DNA from: Lepus europaeus
Lineage: Eukaryota; Chordata; Mammalia; Lagomorpha; Leporidae
Reading direction: 5' to 3'
Assembly (NCBI RefSeq): GCF_033115175.1
Contig: NC_084850.1
Location: forward strand, 107,491,939 to 107,555,938
Length of the DNA: 64,000 nucleotides
The position numbers and the translations under genes are program-made. This document shows positions 1 to 9,885 of the stretch, one piece after another (position 1 is the stretch's first letter; each line of letters opens with the position of its first letter). A model generated the notes under the pieces. It did no database searches and was not told where the DNA came from. It saw only the letters and a list, made by a program, of their open reading frames with translations.

Positions 1-610
1 TTGGTTTTGCTACTATCTTTTAAAAGGTTACTTTCTTAGTTATTGTCTCCACTTACACAATTTAAAAGCAATAATGAGGGTAAATAAGCTTGACTGGGAA
101 ATATTTGATTAGGACACTTAAGGAAAAATATCACTGAAGAGTTCCTATCAGACCTGGAAATTACCACCAACAGCCTATTTTTTTCTCTTGACCAAAATGA
201 AAAACATCTTATTAGTGCAGATCCTGACATTATGGATTATCTCTGCTCAAATAAAGATTTTTCAGGAAAAGGGCTGCCATTAAGAAAAAACGCTATAGTT
301 TTATGAGAAAGTCCCAGTATGATAAAAAAAAAAAAAAGGAAATACTTCTTTGGGAGTTTCATAGATCCATGGCACCAGAAAAGATCCCCAAAAGGGATCT
401 GCTTCACCCAAGCCTCAGGGAGGGTAAGTGATAAACCTTCCACTGTTGATAAGCTTCATAGGCTTGTATTTCATACTGGGGACTTCTTATTCACTTAACC
501 TTTTCCACAGTGCACTTAGCATAGTAAATTATACTCCTTTATATTGAGGCTTGCAACTTTGTTTGTCAGGGTTGAACTCCATACATGTCACCAATTGTAC
601 ATACTGTAGC
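1..610. other. Upstream flank, no gene recognised
   Basis: AT-rich non-coding sequence with an A-run near 327-340. I recognise no repeat family or exon. The short open frames have no recognisable protein character. Confidence 0.5.
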
Positions 611-624
611 TGATGGCACACTTT

Positions 625-952
625 ATTTAAAGATGTATTTATTTGAAAGGCAGAGTTACAGAGAGGCAGAGGCAGAGAGAGAGAGAGAGAGAGGTCTTCC
701 ATCTGATGGTTCACTCCCAACTGGCCACAATGGTCGAAGTTGCGCTGATCCAAAGCCTGGAGCCAGAGGCTTCTTCCAAGTCTCCTACGTGGGTGCAGGG
801 GCCCAAGGACCCGGGCCATCTTCTTCGGCTTTCCCAGGCCATAGCAGAGAGCTGGATTGGAAGAGGAGCAACCGGGTCTCGAACCGTTGCCCATATGGGA
901 TGCTGGCACTTCAGGCCAGGGTGTTAACCCGCTGTGCCACAGCGCTGGCCCC
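625..952 (-). mobile_element. CSINE (lagomorph C-repeat SINE), near full length
   Basis: Read on the + strand it shows the reverse complement of a C repeat: the A-tail side (AGATGTATTTATTTGAAAGGCAG), a GA-rich tract, GGTCTTCCATCTGATGGTTCACTCCC, and finally CTGTGCCACAGCGCTGGCCCC, which is the SINE head. The flanks TGATGGCACACTTT (from 611) and TGATAGCACATTTT (from 953) look like a target-site duplication with small divergence. Open frames on both strands here are SINE shadows. Confidence 0.93.
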
Positions 953-1213
953 TGATAGCACATTTTTACCATGAGCTGTGAGAGTTTAACAGCAGTCTGG
1001 AAAGAATGCATCAGGAGGCACAGGTGAAAGAAAGTACGGTGGAGATTTAATTTCTTATGTTTACTTTTGAAATCTTTCATAGCTAAGACAGAAGGAAAAA
1101 TTCCAGTGCTGTAGGAGATTTTAATTTGTTTTTCTACACGAAAGGTAGCTAGTAGAACAATTTTCAATTAGTAGAAATAAATCCAATGTCTTCAAATTTT
1201 TTCATTTTTAAAA

Positions 1214-1485
1214 TTCATTTTCATTTTATTAGAGAGAGAGAGAGAGAAGCAGAGGCAGAGAGAGTTCTTCCATCCACTGGTTTACTCCCCAAATGCCTGC
1301 AACAGCCAGGCCAAAGCCAGGAGCCTGGAAGTCAATCCAGGTCTCCCATGTGAATGGCCGGGATGCAAGTACTTCAGTCATCACTTGCTGCCTCTCAGGA
1401 TGCACATTAGCAGGAAGATGGATCCTGGATCGGAAGCAGAGGGGGTACTGAAACCCACGTACTCCCATAGGAGATATGACCAGCT
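1214..1485 (-). mobile_element. Old diverged CSINE
   Basis: A GA tract is followed by TTCTTCCATCCACTGGTTTACTCCCC and the C-repeat body (GCCAGGAGCC, TCCAGGTCTCCCATGTG, GCATTAGCAGGAAG-like). It lacks the well-conserved head of younger copies, so it belongs to an older subfamily. Confidence 0.8.
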
Positions 1486-1502
1486 CGAATGTTGTCTTTT
1501 TT

Positions 1503-1770
1503 ATTTTTTTTAAACTTTTATTTAATACATATAAATTTTGAAAGTACAACTTTTGGATTATAGCAGTTTCCCCCCATTACTTCCCTCCCACCCGCAAACC
1601 ATCCCATCTCCTACTCCCTCTCCCATCCCATTCTTCATTAAGATTCATTTTTAATTATCTTTATATACAGAAGATCAATTTAGTATATACTAAGATTTCA
1701 ACAGTTTGCACCCACACAGACACACAAAGTATAATACTAGTTTTACCGTTAATTCACATAGTACAACACC
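1503..1770 (-). mobile_element. L1 3' UTR fragment (rabbit-type L1)
   Basis: Starts on the + strand with T-rich AAACTTTTATTTAATACATATAAATTT and continues through CTTCCCTCCCACCCGCAAACC and CTTTATATACAGAAGATCAA. The same order occurs in the copies at 47735, 51184, 56941 (+), 46205 (+) and 63284. Diverged and truncated inside the 3' UTR; the end beyond about 1770 is unclear. Confidence 0.85.
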
Positions 1771-1987
1771 AGCGCACCAAACAGTGCCTCCACCCTCAAT
1801 GATTTTTTTGTTTGTCTCTGCACTCATCAATTTCTTTTCAGCTCTGATATTTTGACCCTCCCCTCCTTTTCGAAAATCTTGTTCCAAGTTAAGCAATCCC
1901 CACCATGGATTCACCACTTAACTATTTCCTTTAATTCTTCATTCTCTTTATATTAACGATTCTCTAATCAAATGCAAGAAATGTATT

Positions 1988-2068
1988 ACAGATGCTCCTC
2001 GATACAGTGAGCTCATGTCCCAATGAACCTATCATAACTTGAAAATATTGTTAGTGGAAAATGTATGG
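1988..2068 (+). mobile_element. Possible Tigger-type DNA transposon fragment
   Basis: ACAGATGCTCCTCGATACAG followed by a GTCCCAATGAACCTATCATAACTTGAAAAT-like stretch resembles the end of a mammalian Tigger-family element (ACAGATGCTCCTCGACTTACG type). Only about 80 bp remain. Confidence 0.45.
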
Positions 2069-2084
2069 GATACCTCCAACCCAT

Positions 2085-2150
2085 TGCACATCTGATGTGG
2101 GACACAGGTATCTTATTGAGTGTGTTAACCTTTAGGTCAAACACTCACCC
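2085..2150 (-). mobile_element. CSINE head fragment (old)
   Basis: GATGTGGGACACAGGTATCTTATTGAG...GTGTTAACCTTTAGGTCAAACACTC matches the terminal part of old minus-oriented C repeats, such as the end of the copy at 61029-61341. No body is attached. Confidence 0.5.
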
Positions 2151-2165
2151 CCAACAAATGTCTTT

Positions 2166-2523
2166 TTCTAAAAGATTTATTTTATTTATTTGGAAGGCAG
2201 AGTTAGAGAGAGAGAGACAGAGAGAGAGAGAGAGATCTTCCATCCTCTGGTTCACTCCCCAAATGGCTGCAAAAGCCAGGATGGGACCAGGAGTTTCATC
2301 CAGATCTCTCACGTGGGCGCAGGTGCCTAAGCACGAACTCGGGTTTCCCATGTAGGTGCAGGGATCTAAGAACTTGGGCCATTCTCTACTGCTTTCCCGG
2401 ACACATTAGTAGGGAGCTGGATCAGAAGTAGAGCAGCCAGGACTCAAACAAGCGCCCAAATGGGATGCTGACATTGCAGGCAGCAGCTTAACTCACTACA
2501 CCACAATGCCACAATGCTGGACC
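2166..2523 (-). mobile_element. CSINE with partly duplicated body
   Basis: Minus-oriented C repeat with tail AAAGATTTATTTTATTTATTTGGAAGGCAG and head ACACCACAATGC. The flanks CAACAAATGTCTTTT (about 2152) and CAACAAATGCCTTTT (about 2525) are a near-perfect target-site duplication. The motif (C)GTG/TGTAGGTGCAGG-TAAG appears twice (around 2311 and 2352), so the body holds a short internal duplication. Confidence 0.9.
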
Positions 2524-2540
2524 CCAACAAATGCCTTTTA

Positions 2541-3777
2541 AATACCCACTACAACTGGTTGTTGTCCTAAATGCTGAGAATTCTCTTTCAGAGATCCGCA
2601 TTGGTCCTCCTCATGATGAGAAGGACAGGATAAGCAGTTGGGTGCAAGGACCCAATGAGTAAAGTGAAGCAGTGGATTGGTGTAGGATCTGAAGAAATAG
2701 AAAATAAAAAGGGAATCTAAATGAAATTTTGAAAGAAAAATTGACAGGAGGAGGCAAGTGGTTGAGAAAGAGAAAGAAGCAGAATGCCAAAACAAAGCCA
2801 AGTGTTTCAAGTGACTAAGAGACCAAAGCCTTTCTACCATTCATTTTGCCCTTCTGCTAAAAGTGTCCTAATTTTCCTTTGGGGCATTTTCTTTCTATTC
2901 CTAGTCCCAGCTCAAGGGTAGTCCCTCATGTGTTAAGTTATTCACTGGCTCTCATTCGCATACTACAGTGGTTTGTTCAGGGACGGCCGTGTGTCCTAAC
3001 GTTAAGGCAATGAGAGAAAAATGAATCTTAGATCATGAGTAGAACCTACTGCATAAGACATTTTCTCTTATCCTAGTTCTATGAGGAAGTGAAATCTGGA
3101 ACAGTGGCATCTGTTTTGCTACCCCAAGGGGAGAGCCTGGAGTTTGGGGCTACCTTGTGGCACTTAAGGATAAAGCCAATGACAAAGAATGCACAGACTG
3201 GGAGAGAGTGAATCTTCAGTGCCATCATTTGAGTTCTGGATCAAGTGTCGTTTGGAGCTAATACACATCTCGGTTTAAAATCTTGTGAGCCAACAGCTTA
3301 TCTATATATCTTTTTTTAGTTCATTTAAGTTTTCTGTAGCTTGCAATCACTAGAATCCTAAGTAATGCAGTCCCAATTAGCATGAAATAGAATGCTGAGG
3401 CCCCCAGAGCTCAGCGGGTACTTGTGATCATAAGCGATTCAGTGAATGGGTATCTTTCGGTTAACTCTAAAGCTACAACATTTTCTGTGTATACTGACAC
3501 TGTGCTGCCAAAGCAACATTGTTTCCACTATCAAGCAATAGTTTCCCATCACTTGTTCATTGATATTAAAGGAAGAGGGGCAAAGTGAATCTTTAGACAC
3601 AGGGTTACAAGACTGACACCAGAAGAAATTGGGAAGGAAATATCTTTCTATTCAGATCCTCTTCTGCTCCCAGAAGTGTCGTTTTACATTTCTCATGGCT
3701 TCTCCACCCTAATGATGAAGTCAGCCCTGGCTTCTTTTCTTCCCCAAGAAAGCTTATTCAGCAGCCAGGGTTAGGGT
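2541..3777. other. No gene or confident repeat
   Basis: About 1.2 kb of ordinary mammalian intergenic sequence. I see no exon, RNA gene or repeat I can name. Confidence 0.5.
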
Positions 3778-3935
3778 AGTGGCTCTTAGTTTGTAAGTGT
3801 ACAAGACTCAATTGAGGAACAGAAAAATTCAGATCCCTGCAACGTGCTCAAGGAAATTCAAATTTGGTACGTCTTAGGTAGGACCCAGGAATCAACATTT
3901 TGAATATTTTCCATTAAGCCCTCAGGTAGTTAATG
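3778..3935 (+). mobile_element. MER5-like hAT (Charlie) fossil
   Basis: GTGGCTCTTAGTTTGTAAGTG, then CAGATCCCTGC and GGTAGGACCCAGGAATCAACATTTT, follow the order of a MER5A/B consensus (GTGGTTCTCA..., CAGATTCCTGGGCC..., GGGGCCCAGGAATCTGCATTTT). Heavily diverged. Confidence 0.6.
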
Positions 3936-3981
3936 ATGCAATTGTCACTTCAAAATACATCACTGTCTCAGGTTGGTTTCT

Positions 3982-4212
3982 CTTCCGCCTGCAGTGCCGG
4001 CATCCCATATGGGTGCCGGGTTCTAGTCCCAGTTGCTCCTCTTCCAGTCTAGCTCTCTGCTGTAGCCCGGGAGTGCAGTGGAGGATGGCCCAGGTGCTTG
4101 GGCCCCTGCACCCGCATGGGAGACCAGGGGGAAGCACCTGGCTCCTGGCTTCGGATCGGCGCGGTGCGCCAGTCATAGCGGCCATTTGGGGGGTGAACCA
4201 ACGGAAGGAAGA

Positions 4213-4271
<59 letters not shown>

Positions 4272-4300
4272 GTCAAATAAATAAAATAAAATAAATAAAA
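3982..4300 (+). mobile_element. CSINE, tail type B, with long (CT)n
   Basis: Begins inside the head at TCCGCCTGCAGTGCCGGCATC and carries the diagnostic stretch GGAAGCACCTGGCTCCTGGC, TCGGCGCGGTGCGCCAG, GTGAACCAACGGAAGGAAGAC. A (CT)n run follows (4217-4268), then CCTGTCAAATAAATAAAATA. The CACCTGGCTCC/CCTGTCAAA variants are shared with the minus-strand copies at 25850, 32451, 53999 and 56465. Confidence 0.9.
4217..4268. repeat. (CT)n microsatellite
   Basis: About 26 uninterrupted CT units inside the CSINE. This is the SINE's own pyrimidine tract, expanded. Confidence 0.97.
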
Positions 4301-4929
4301 GCCAATTCTAATAGGAGATTCCTGAGCAAGTGATTTATCAAGGAACTGCTCCCAGGAGAAACCTGTTAGGGAGAGAGAGAAGGAGGAAAGGGAAGGGAGG
4401 GAATCAAGCAAGGGTGCAATTGCAGGCAATACTTGGTGAAGAGTCACTTGAGCCTGTCCCACAGGGGAGCTCCAGAGTGCAAGTGACCTGTCAGAGTCAT
4501 CCTTTCTCCTCCAGGCAAGGGAGCTGGGCTTTCACATTCCTGCATGACCTGATGACTAATAGCCATATGGGAGGAGACCTACACTCTCAGGCTTTTCCAT
4601 GTGGACAAAACAATGGCAGCGGCTTGTGGAAAGCCCTCTGAAGCCACAGACATGGGCTTGGAAGCAAACTGGCACTGAAGCTGGGTTGGGGCACACAGAG
4701 GTGGTAAAAGGGAGCACAGAGGATTTGAATGGATCACAATTTAAAGGATGTCACGTTTACTACAGGAGTATCTGCAGTTTTTAAAGTAATTAAGGGAGAG
4801 GACAGTACAAGTGGAAGGATGATTTGAGAACAGAATTCCCTTCATGCGTGGGGTTTGGGGGTACTCAGTACACATAAGACTTTAGTGCCACTGAAATCTG
4901 CAGTCTGTCAATGGCTGGATTCTTTGACA
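4301..4929. other. No gene recognised
   Basis: Non-coding flank, somewhat purine-rich at 4365-4405. Open frames of 60-100 codons here have no recognisable protein character. Confidence 0.45.
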
Positions 4930-5395
4930 CTTGTACCATTTGGCTCCTGCCTATTTTTCCAATCTTCTCTGGTTTCTTTTTTCCTGTATTCTATGATCCA
5001 ACCATAATCTTCTCCAAAAAAGCATATTCTTGCTCATCTTGAAGACTTCACAAACGCTGTTCCATCCGCATAGAACCAACTGGCCTCTCACTGGGTTCAT
5101 TTTAGTGCTTTCCTCGGTCTTAGGTTCAACATTCCTTCAGCTGGGCCTTCCTTGTCCCACAGGTCCTCTTGACATTTGCTCCCTAGGCCTTCCTTGTCCC
5201 ACAGATCCTCTTGACATTTGCTCCCTAGGCTTCCCAAATGCTAATAACCATCACTCTTTCATGTTAATTACCTGTTTTCTTGTAACCAATCCTTGTTTTC
5301 TTTCAGAAGGGACCTCAGAGAGGCCCGGAACTATTTGTACTGTATTTGTACTTATAGCTCCAATGGCTAACATAGACATTCAATGATTGAATGAA
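4930..5395 (+). mobile_element. L2 LINE 3' region, diverged
   Basis: Text such as TTTGGCTCCTGCCTATTTTTCC, then TGTACTTATAGCTCCAATGGCTAAC, and the end ATTCAATGATTGAATGAATATAA, matches the layout of an L2 3' end (...GTGCCTGGCACATAG...CAATAAATATTTGTTGAATGAATGA). Strongly decayed, so the call is moderate. It contains a 42-bp tandem duplication. Confidence 0.5.
5144..5227. repeat. 42-bp tandem duplication, two copies
   Basis: The unit starting GGCCTTCCTTGTCCCACAGG occurs at 5144-5185 and again at 5186-5227, with a single G-to-A difference (CACAGG versus CACAGA). A third, partial start (GGCTTCCC) follows. The near identity implies a fairly recent local duplication. Confidence 0.95.
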
Positions 5396-5446
5396 TATAA
5401 AATAAATAACTTGCAACATGATATTGGAATGTAAGTCTAATGATAC

Positions 5447-5642
5447 CAAGATACTTGAAGAAGGTCACAGGAAAATGGAATTCAAAGAAAAATTTATTTG
5501 GTTGCAAAAATATATGTTTCATAAAAAGTTCATGAGAAGTAAATTATGAGAAAACTACACGGATATCAAAAAAAATTTGCACTCAAATAAACTTTTCATT
5601 AAATTCTATGTTTCTATGAACTTTTTTAGTGCCCTCTTATAT
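5447..5642. mobile_element. Palindromic mariner-like MITE
   Basis: The left part (GGAAAATGGAATTCAAAGAAAAATTTATTTGG-TGCAAAAA) is approximately the reverse complement of the right part (TTTGCACTCAAATAAACTTTTCATTAAATTCTATG...TATGAACTTTTTTAGTGCCCTC). The same terminal sequences occur at 18483-18703 and 25056-25187. Assignment to the Tc1/mariner class is from memory of similar mammalian palindromes. Confidence 0.65.
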
Positions 5643-6171
5643 GTAGCTTTTTCTGGAGAGACAATGATGTCTTTCATTTGAGCGTAGAACATCCTGTTTA
5701 TGCCACGAGGCAGTAACTTTATTTGTTCCAGTGGAGAGCAGCGTCATTCTTAATTTTATTCATTAATTCAGTAATAATTTACATGCTAAAAGGATCAAAC
5801 TACAGAGTGAGACTGAACTCAAAATTGCCTAAATTAGCCCTGTGCCACAGTGACCTCTGTGTGGCTTTCCTGCTGATATTTCTCTACAAGTGTGTGTTTT
5901 CCCTTTCGGTATCTGTGTCAGTGCTGAAACCACGTGGGAGTCCTACAACTTGAGAATGTCTAATGCAATTGTGAGGAAGCCCAGCACCTCAGAGTCATTG
6001 AGGATTTGTCCTGACATCTGAGAATGTGTACCATCAGCTGCGTCTTTGTGGGTTTTTAGAGGTTTCTACATTTTGTAAAGATCTCTCACATATTTGCTAG
6101 AGTTATACATACATTATGATGAAGATAGAGAATTCTTCCTTTGATAATTTTCCTGCTATTAGAAACACTGC
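5643..6171. other. No gene recognised
   Basis: AT-rich flank. I see no exon or nameable repeat. Confidence 0.45.
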
Positions 6172-6590
6172 ATGTATTAGTCAGTTTTTTGTTAGTTTAA
6201 TCAACATTCCTGAGAAGAACAACTTAGAAGGGAAGAAGGTTTGTTTCACATTACAGATTGGAGGCTCACAGCCCAGGATTGGGTGGGCCAATTGATTCAG
6301 GCAACTGATTAGGACAGGGGTGGTAGAATGATCACATGGTGAGCCAAGAAGCAGAGACAGGCAGCACACTCTTCCATGTCTATGTGTCTGTCTTTATAAG
6401 GTCACTATAATTTGATCATGGGCCTCACCCCAGCAACCCCATTCAATCCAGTCACTTCCCAAAAGGCTGTTCCCTTCATTATTATTGGATCAAGCCTCCA
6501 CTCTTCATCCATCAACCAGAACACTTTGGGGTTTAAATGTCTGAATCTGTTTGGGGAGCCAAATCCTGTTCAAACCATAATACTGCTGCT
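6172..6590 (-). mobile_element. MaLR-type LTR (ERVL-MaLR), minus orientation
   Basis: Starts TGTATTAGTCAGTTTTTTGTTA and ends CAAATCCTGTTCAAACCATAATAC, the reverse complement of a MaLR LTR (which ends ...CAGACTAATACA). Intermediate landmarks: GGTTTGTTTCACATTACAGATTGGAGGCTCA, CACATGGTGAGCC, CACTTCCCAAAAGGC. The copy at 23377-23790 is arranged the same way. No internal retroviral genes are attached. Confidence 0.75.
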
Positions 6591-7195
6591 TGGCTGCTGA
6601 AGCCCATTCCCTAGCTACTTCTGCCTTGTCCAGCTCTGGACAGGAAGCAGAAAAAGTCAAATACCATTGTCCCCAGCTTCCCTTGCAGGTTATGGTTGCT
6701 ATGTGACTCTGTTCAGGCTAATGAGATAGGAAGATATTTTCTTTCCCTATTAAGAGATGGGAGAGAGCAAAAAGGTCTCACCTACACTTGCTGCCCTCCT
6801 GCTTCCTGCCTTCGATGTTTGAGTTTTTGGCAGCCCTCTTGTGATAATGAGGCAACAAGCATGAGGCTGAGATGCTTACATGTGAAGGACTGTAGAGTGG
6901 AAAGAACACTCATTCATGACTCTGTTGAGTAGCTGATCTAATGTTAGTAGTGACCGATCCTCAGACTTGTCACATGAGAAAGACAACCTGCCCCATTTGT
7001 TTAAACTACTATTAGCTGAATATTCAGTTATTAACATCTGAACACAATCTGACATGCCTAGTTTAACATTTCCTTTGTGAAAACTAAATTAACTAATTAT
7101 CGACACCTGACCATTTACAGTGGCATGTATTTGTTGGAAGAGTATTGGATTTTTGGGAAAAACTCAGAGAGGAATTAACTTCGTTTAAAAGGTTT
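6591..7195. other. Probably an old dispersed repeat, class unknown
   Basis: TCCCCAGCTTCCCTTGCAGGTTATGG, GTGACTCTGTTCAGGCTAATGAGAT and GCTGAGATGCTTACATG resemble an ancient mammalian repeat, but I cannot name the family. No gene is seen. Confidence 0.35.
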
Positions 7196-7217
7196 GGTTA
7201 TTATTATTATTATTATT
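7196..7217. repeat. (ATT)n microsatellite
   Basis: About seven ATT units adjoining the tail side of the following SINE; likely derived from its A-rich tail. Confidence 0.9.
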
Positions 7218-7226
7218 TTTAAATTT

Positions 7227-7258
<32 letters not shown>

Positions 7259-7490
7259 GCCCTCCCATTTGCTGGTTCACTTCTCATATGCTTTCAATGG
7301 CCAGGGCTGCACCAAGCTGGGAGTCGGGAATTCAATCCAGGCCTTCCAAGAGGGTGAGAGGAGCCTAATTACTTGAGACAGCTTCCCAGAATTAGCAGGA
7401 AGCTTGAGTCATGAACCAGAGTTGGGCATCAAACTCAGGTACTATTATATGGGTTGTGGGCGTCTTAACCATTAGGCCAAATGCATGCTT
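7218..7490 (-). mobile_element. Old diverged CSINE
   Basis: Follows the ATT run. Shows TTTGAGAGAGAGAG, CCATTTGCTGGTTCACTTCTCATATG, GAATTCAATCCAGGCCTTCC, TTAGCAGGAAGCTTGAG and the end TGGGCGTCTTAACCATTAGGCCAAATGC. It belongs with the old subfamily at 1214 and 61029. Confidence 0.8.
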
Positions 7491-9194
7491 TAGTCCTAGA
7501 AGCAGAGGGGAGCTTCCAGTAGCCATCGTAAATAGTAAAAGTCCTGAGAGATGTGTATTGCAGAGAATTTCCATATGACTCCATATGGAGAGCCGAGAGA
7601 GCTAAATTCAGATTAGAGGGGGAAAGTCCTGAGCCCCGTGCTGATTGAAAGCCCTCGAACCAATCCAGGCACGTGATCTGAGAATGACAAGACCTGATTA
7701 AGTTAGGTCAATCACTGTGGCAAGGGGGCTGCATTTATTGATGTAATGAATTAGGGCTCACCTTTCCAGCTAAGGTGGTTATAATCCCACCTCAAACCCA
7801 GAGCTGTTACCCAAGAGCGGAGGGGTGGGATGGCTCTTGGAAGAGCAACCAGCACATCCCCCTTATCTGTAAATGGGGGAGTTGGACTAGCTGGCCTCTA
7901 AGGCTCTTTGCACAGCTGGAAACCAGCTGTGATTTCATGAGCAGAGGGCAGACCTTTCTTTGCAGTTGCCTTTTCCCCCTCCACTTTCTCTTGTTTTACT
8001 TTACGATTGTCCTTTTCTAGCTCTGAGCATAGGTCCTTGTGCAAGGCAACAAATGCTGAAATGAAGTCTCCAACTCTTGGCATAATTCAGATTTGAGCTG
8101 GGAATGCGGTTTAGCTGACAAGGTGACTTGTGAGGGTAGCTGCACACCCTGGGGACAAAATGGAGTGACTCCTTATTCATTAGGTGCAAGGTGGACATGC
8201 TACCTTGGAGTGAGTGATTTGGAACTGCTTTACTCGCACAGGAGGTGAGGGTTCTCAGGCTCTGAAGCTCCTTGCTTTAGAGAAGGCACAAGCTCTTTGG
8301 GAAAGGAGGAAAATCTTGTGCGATTATATTTTCCCTCTGATCTGCATGTTTTAAAAAAGGTTTAGTAGCCAAATCTTTAACAGACAGACCTCTCAGCCCC
8401 TTGAGGGAGTGGTTAAGGGTTTGCAGAAACATTTCTTAAAAAAAAAAAAAATAGGCTGCGAGTTTCCACCCCACCCACTCCACTTCGGTAAATACCTTTT
8501 TTGTTGTTGTTGTTGAATTACCGCACTGAGGATTTTAACTGATGACTTCTGGAAGCTGACTTATGAACTAATTGGACACTTCTGCTGTGCGGAGGAACAA
8601 AGACTTTTTTTTTTATTGGTCTTCAACTAAGGCATATACCTGTCTGATGGCGTTGGCTCATTCCGCACATGCTCAGTTGAACAGAAATCTTCATATTGAA
8701 TGCCATCTAGCACAGCGGCAACACCCAGAACCTCATTGCCGGGCTGACCTGTGCTTTCACTCCCTGTAGTTGCATTTGCACCCTGACAAGTCTAACCTTT
8801 ATGGGGAGTAAGGAGAACAGAATAGGCGCTGGGCGTTCGGGGACGAAACACAAAGGGGCTGAGAGTCTCGGTATGTCCCTGCCTTCCTGACCTCTCTCCA
8901 GTTAGTCTAGGTTGTCTCTGGTGGCAGTAGGTTCTGAATGGGTATTTGTTAGTTTGGGGCAGAACGCGGGAGACGCTGTCGTTGCACACCTTCGTAGGCA
9001 GTTTTTGTTGGGACGACCCCCACCCCCGCCGCCCCCAGCCCTCTTCTTCATTAAAGAATGACAAGGCTGGACCTACAAGCTGCCGCTGGCAAGCAGATGC
9101 TTGAGTGACAACCTCTCTCCACCCCTCTTCTTGTTTTCCCATTCATTAGCACCCTTTCCCTGCCTTTTTTCCCCCAACAAAAACTGGGAAAGGC
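7491..9194. other. Proximal upstream flank of CASK
   Basis: About 1.7 kb of mostly single-copy sequence before the CpG island. A short MIR3-like segment lies at 7863-7920 (ATGGGGGAGTTGGACTAGCTGG, CTCTAAGGCTC). GC content rises from about 8780. An A-run is at 8438-8451 and a GTT run at 8502-8514. I see no exon. Confidence 0.5.
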
Positions 9195-9214
9195 TTCCTG
9201 CGATTACAAAAGAA

Positions 9215-9232
9215 GGGGGCGGGGCGGGGGGG
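9215..9232 (+). promoter_or_regulatory. Tandem GC boxes (Sp1/KLF type)
   Basis: GGGGGCGGGGCGGGGGGG holds two overlapping GGGCGG cores at the upstream edge of the CpG island. Confidence 0.7.
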
Positions 9233-9432
9233 AACGGCCAGAGTTCCAAGCATCTCGACGAAGACCGTGCAGGCGACCGGCCACCTTTTGTCCCTGGCCC
9301 CTCTCGCGGTCTGGTCGCGGCCGGGCGCGGAGGTAACGACCCAGAGCAGCCCCGCCTCGGTAGCTGCAGCCCGCGCACCCCACTTGCCAACCCCCCGCGC
9401 CCTCTAGATTCCCGGCGCCCGACCGTTCACCG

Positions 9433-9440
9433 TGACGTGG
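9433..9440 (+). promoter_or_regulatory. CRE-like half-palindrome
   Basis: TGACGTGG has the TGACGT core of a CREB/ATF site but not the full TGACGTCA palindrome. It lies 10 bp before the NRF1 motif. Confidence 0.45.
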
Positions 9441-9449
9441 CCGCCGCCG

Positions 9450-9460
9450 CGCGCATGCGC
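9450..9460 (+). promoter_or_regulatory. NRF1 consensus site
   Basis: CGCGCATGCGC matches the YGCGCAYGCGC consensus of NRF1, a common activator of CpG-island promoters including neuronal genes. Whether it is occupied is inference. Confidence 0.7.
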
Positions 9461-9513
9461 TCCTCGGCCCGAGCCCCCCTTTTCCCTGGGCCACCGCCTC
9501 CCGACCGGCTGGA

Positions 9514-9525
9514 GTGGGCGGGGCC
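9514..9525 (+). promoter_or_regulatory. GC box
   Basis: GTGGGCGGGGCC is a strong Sp1-type site inside the island. Confidence 0.6.
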
Positions 9526-9710
9526 TGTGGGTCGTGCCGCCGCGCGGGCCGAAGCGGGAGGAGGGCGTGGGGCGTGTATGCGCGAGGCGGGTGCGCGGGG
9601 CTCCCGAGCCGGTCGGCTGCCGAGGCGGAGGGGAGGAGCTGAAGGCGGCGGTCGCGGCTCCCGCCCGCACAGAGCGCTCGTCCCGCGAAGCCCCCTCCCA
9701 CTCCCGGGCG

Positions 9711-9730
9711 GGCGGCGGCGGCGGCGGCGG
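9711..9730 (+). repeat. Short (GGC)n run in promoter or 5' UTR
   Basis: Nearly seven uninterrupted GGC units, preceded by CGGGCGG and followed by GGAGGAGGAGAAGGAGG. Within the probable promoter/5' UTR of CASK, so potentially transcribed and length-variable. Confidence 0.9.
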
Positions 9731-9826
9731 GAGGAGGAGAAGGAGGAGGGAGCGTCTCTGCCGCCGCCTCCTGGTCCCCAGCGCCGATCCGCCGCCGCCA
9801 CCTCCCTCCGCGCTGATTCTCCCTCC

Positions 9827-9853
9827 ATGGTCCTGCTGCGGCCCCCCCTGTAG
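9827..9853 (+). other. Possible upstream ORF (8 codons)
   Basis: An ATG in the context CTCCATGG opens MVLLRPPL and stops at TAG, about 420 bases before the CASK start. It matters only if transcription begins upstream of 9827, which the sequence cannot tell. Confidence 0.35.
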
Positions 9854-9865
9854 CCCGAGCTGCCC

Positions 9866-9885
9866 CGCGCCGCGCCGCGCCGCGC
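9866..9885 (+). repeat. (CGCGC) pentamer repeat, four copies
   Basis: Four exact CGCGC units in the GC-richest part of the CASK 5' region; a candidate for strand slippage and strong RNA structure. Confidence 0.9.

Noticed and set aside
625-952. tRNA genes within C repeats
   Set aside because: CSINE heads derive from a tRNA and keep box-like motifs such as GGTTCGAGTCCC, but they do not fold into a full tRNA and have SINE tails and target duplications.
529-1167. 212-codon minus-strand frame
   Set aside because: It runs through the CSINE at 625-952; the Ser/Leu runs come from the GA/CT tract.
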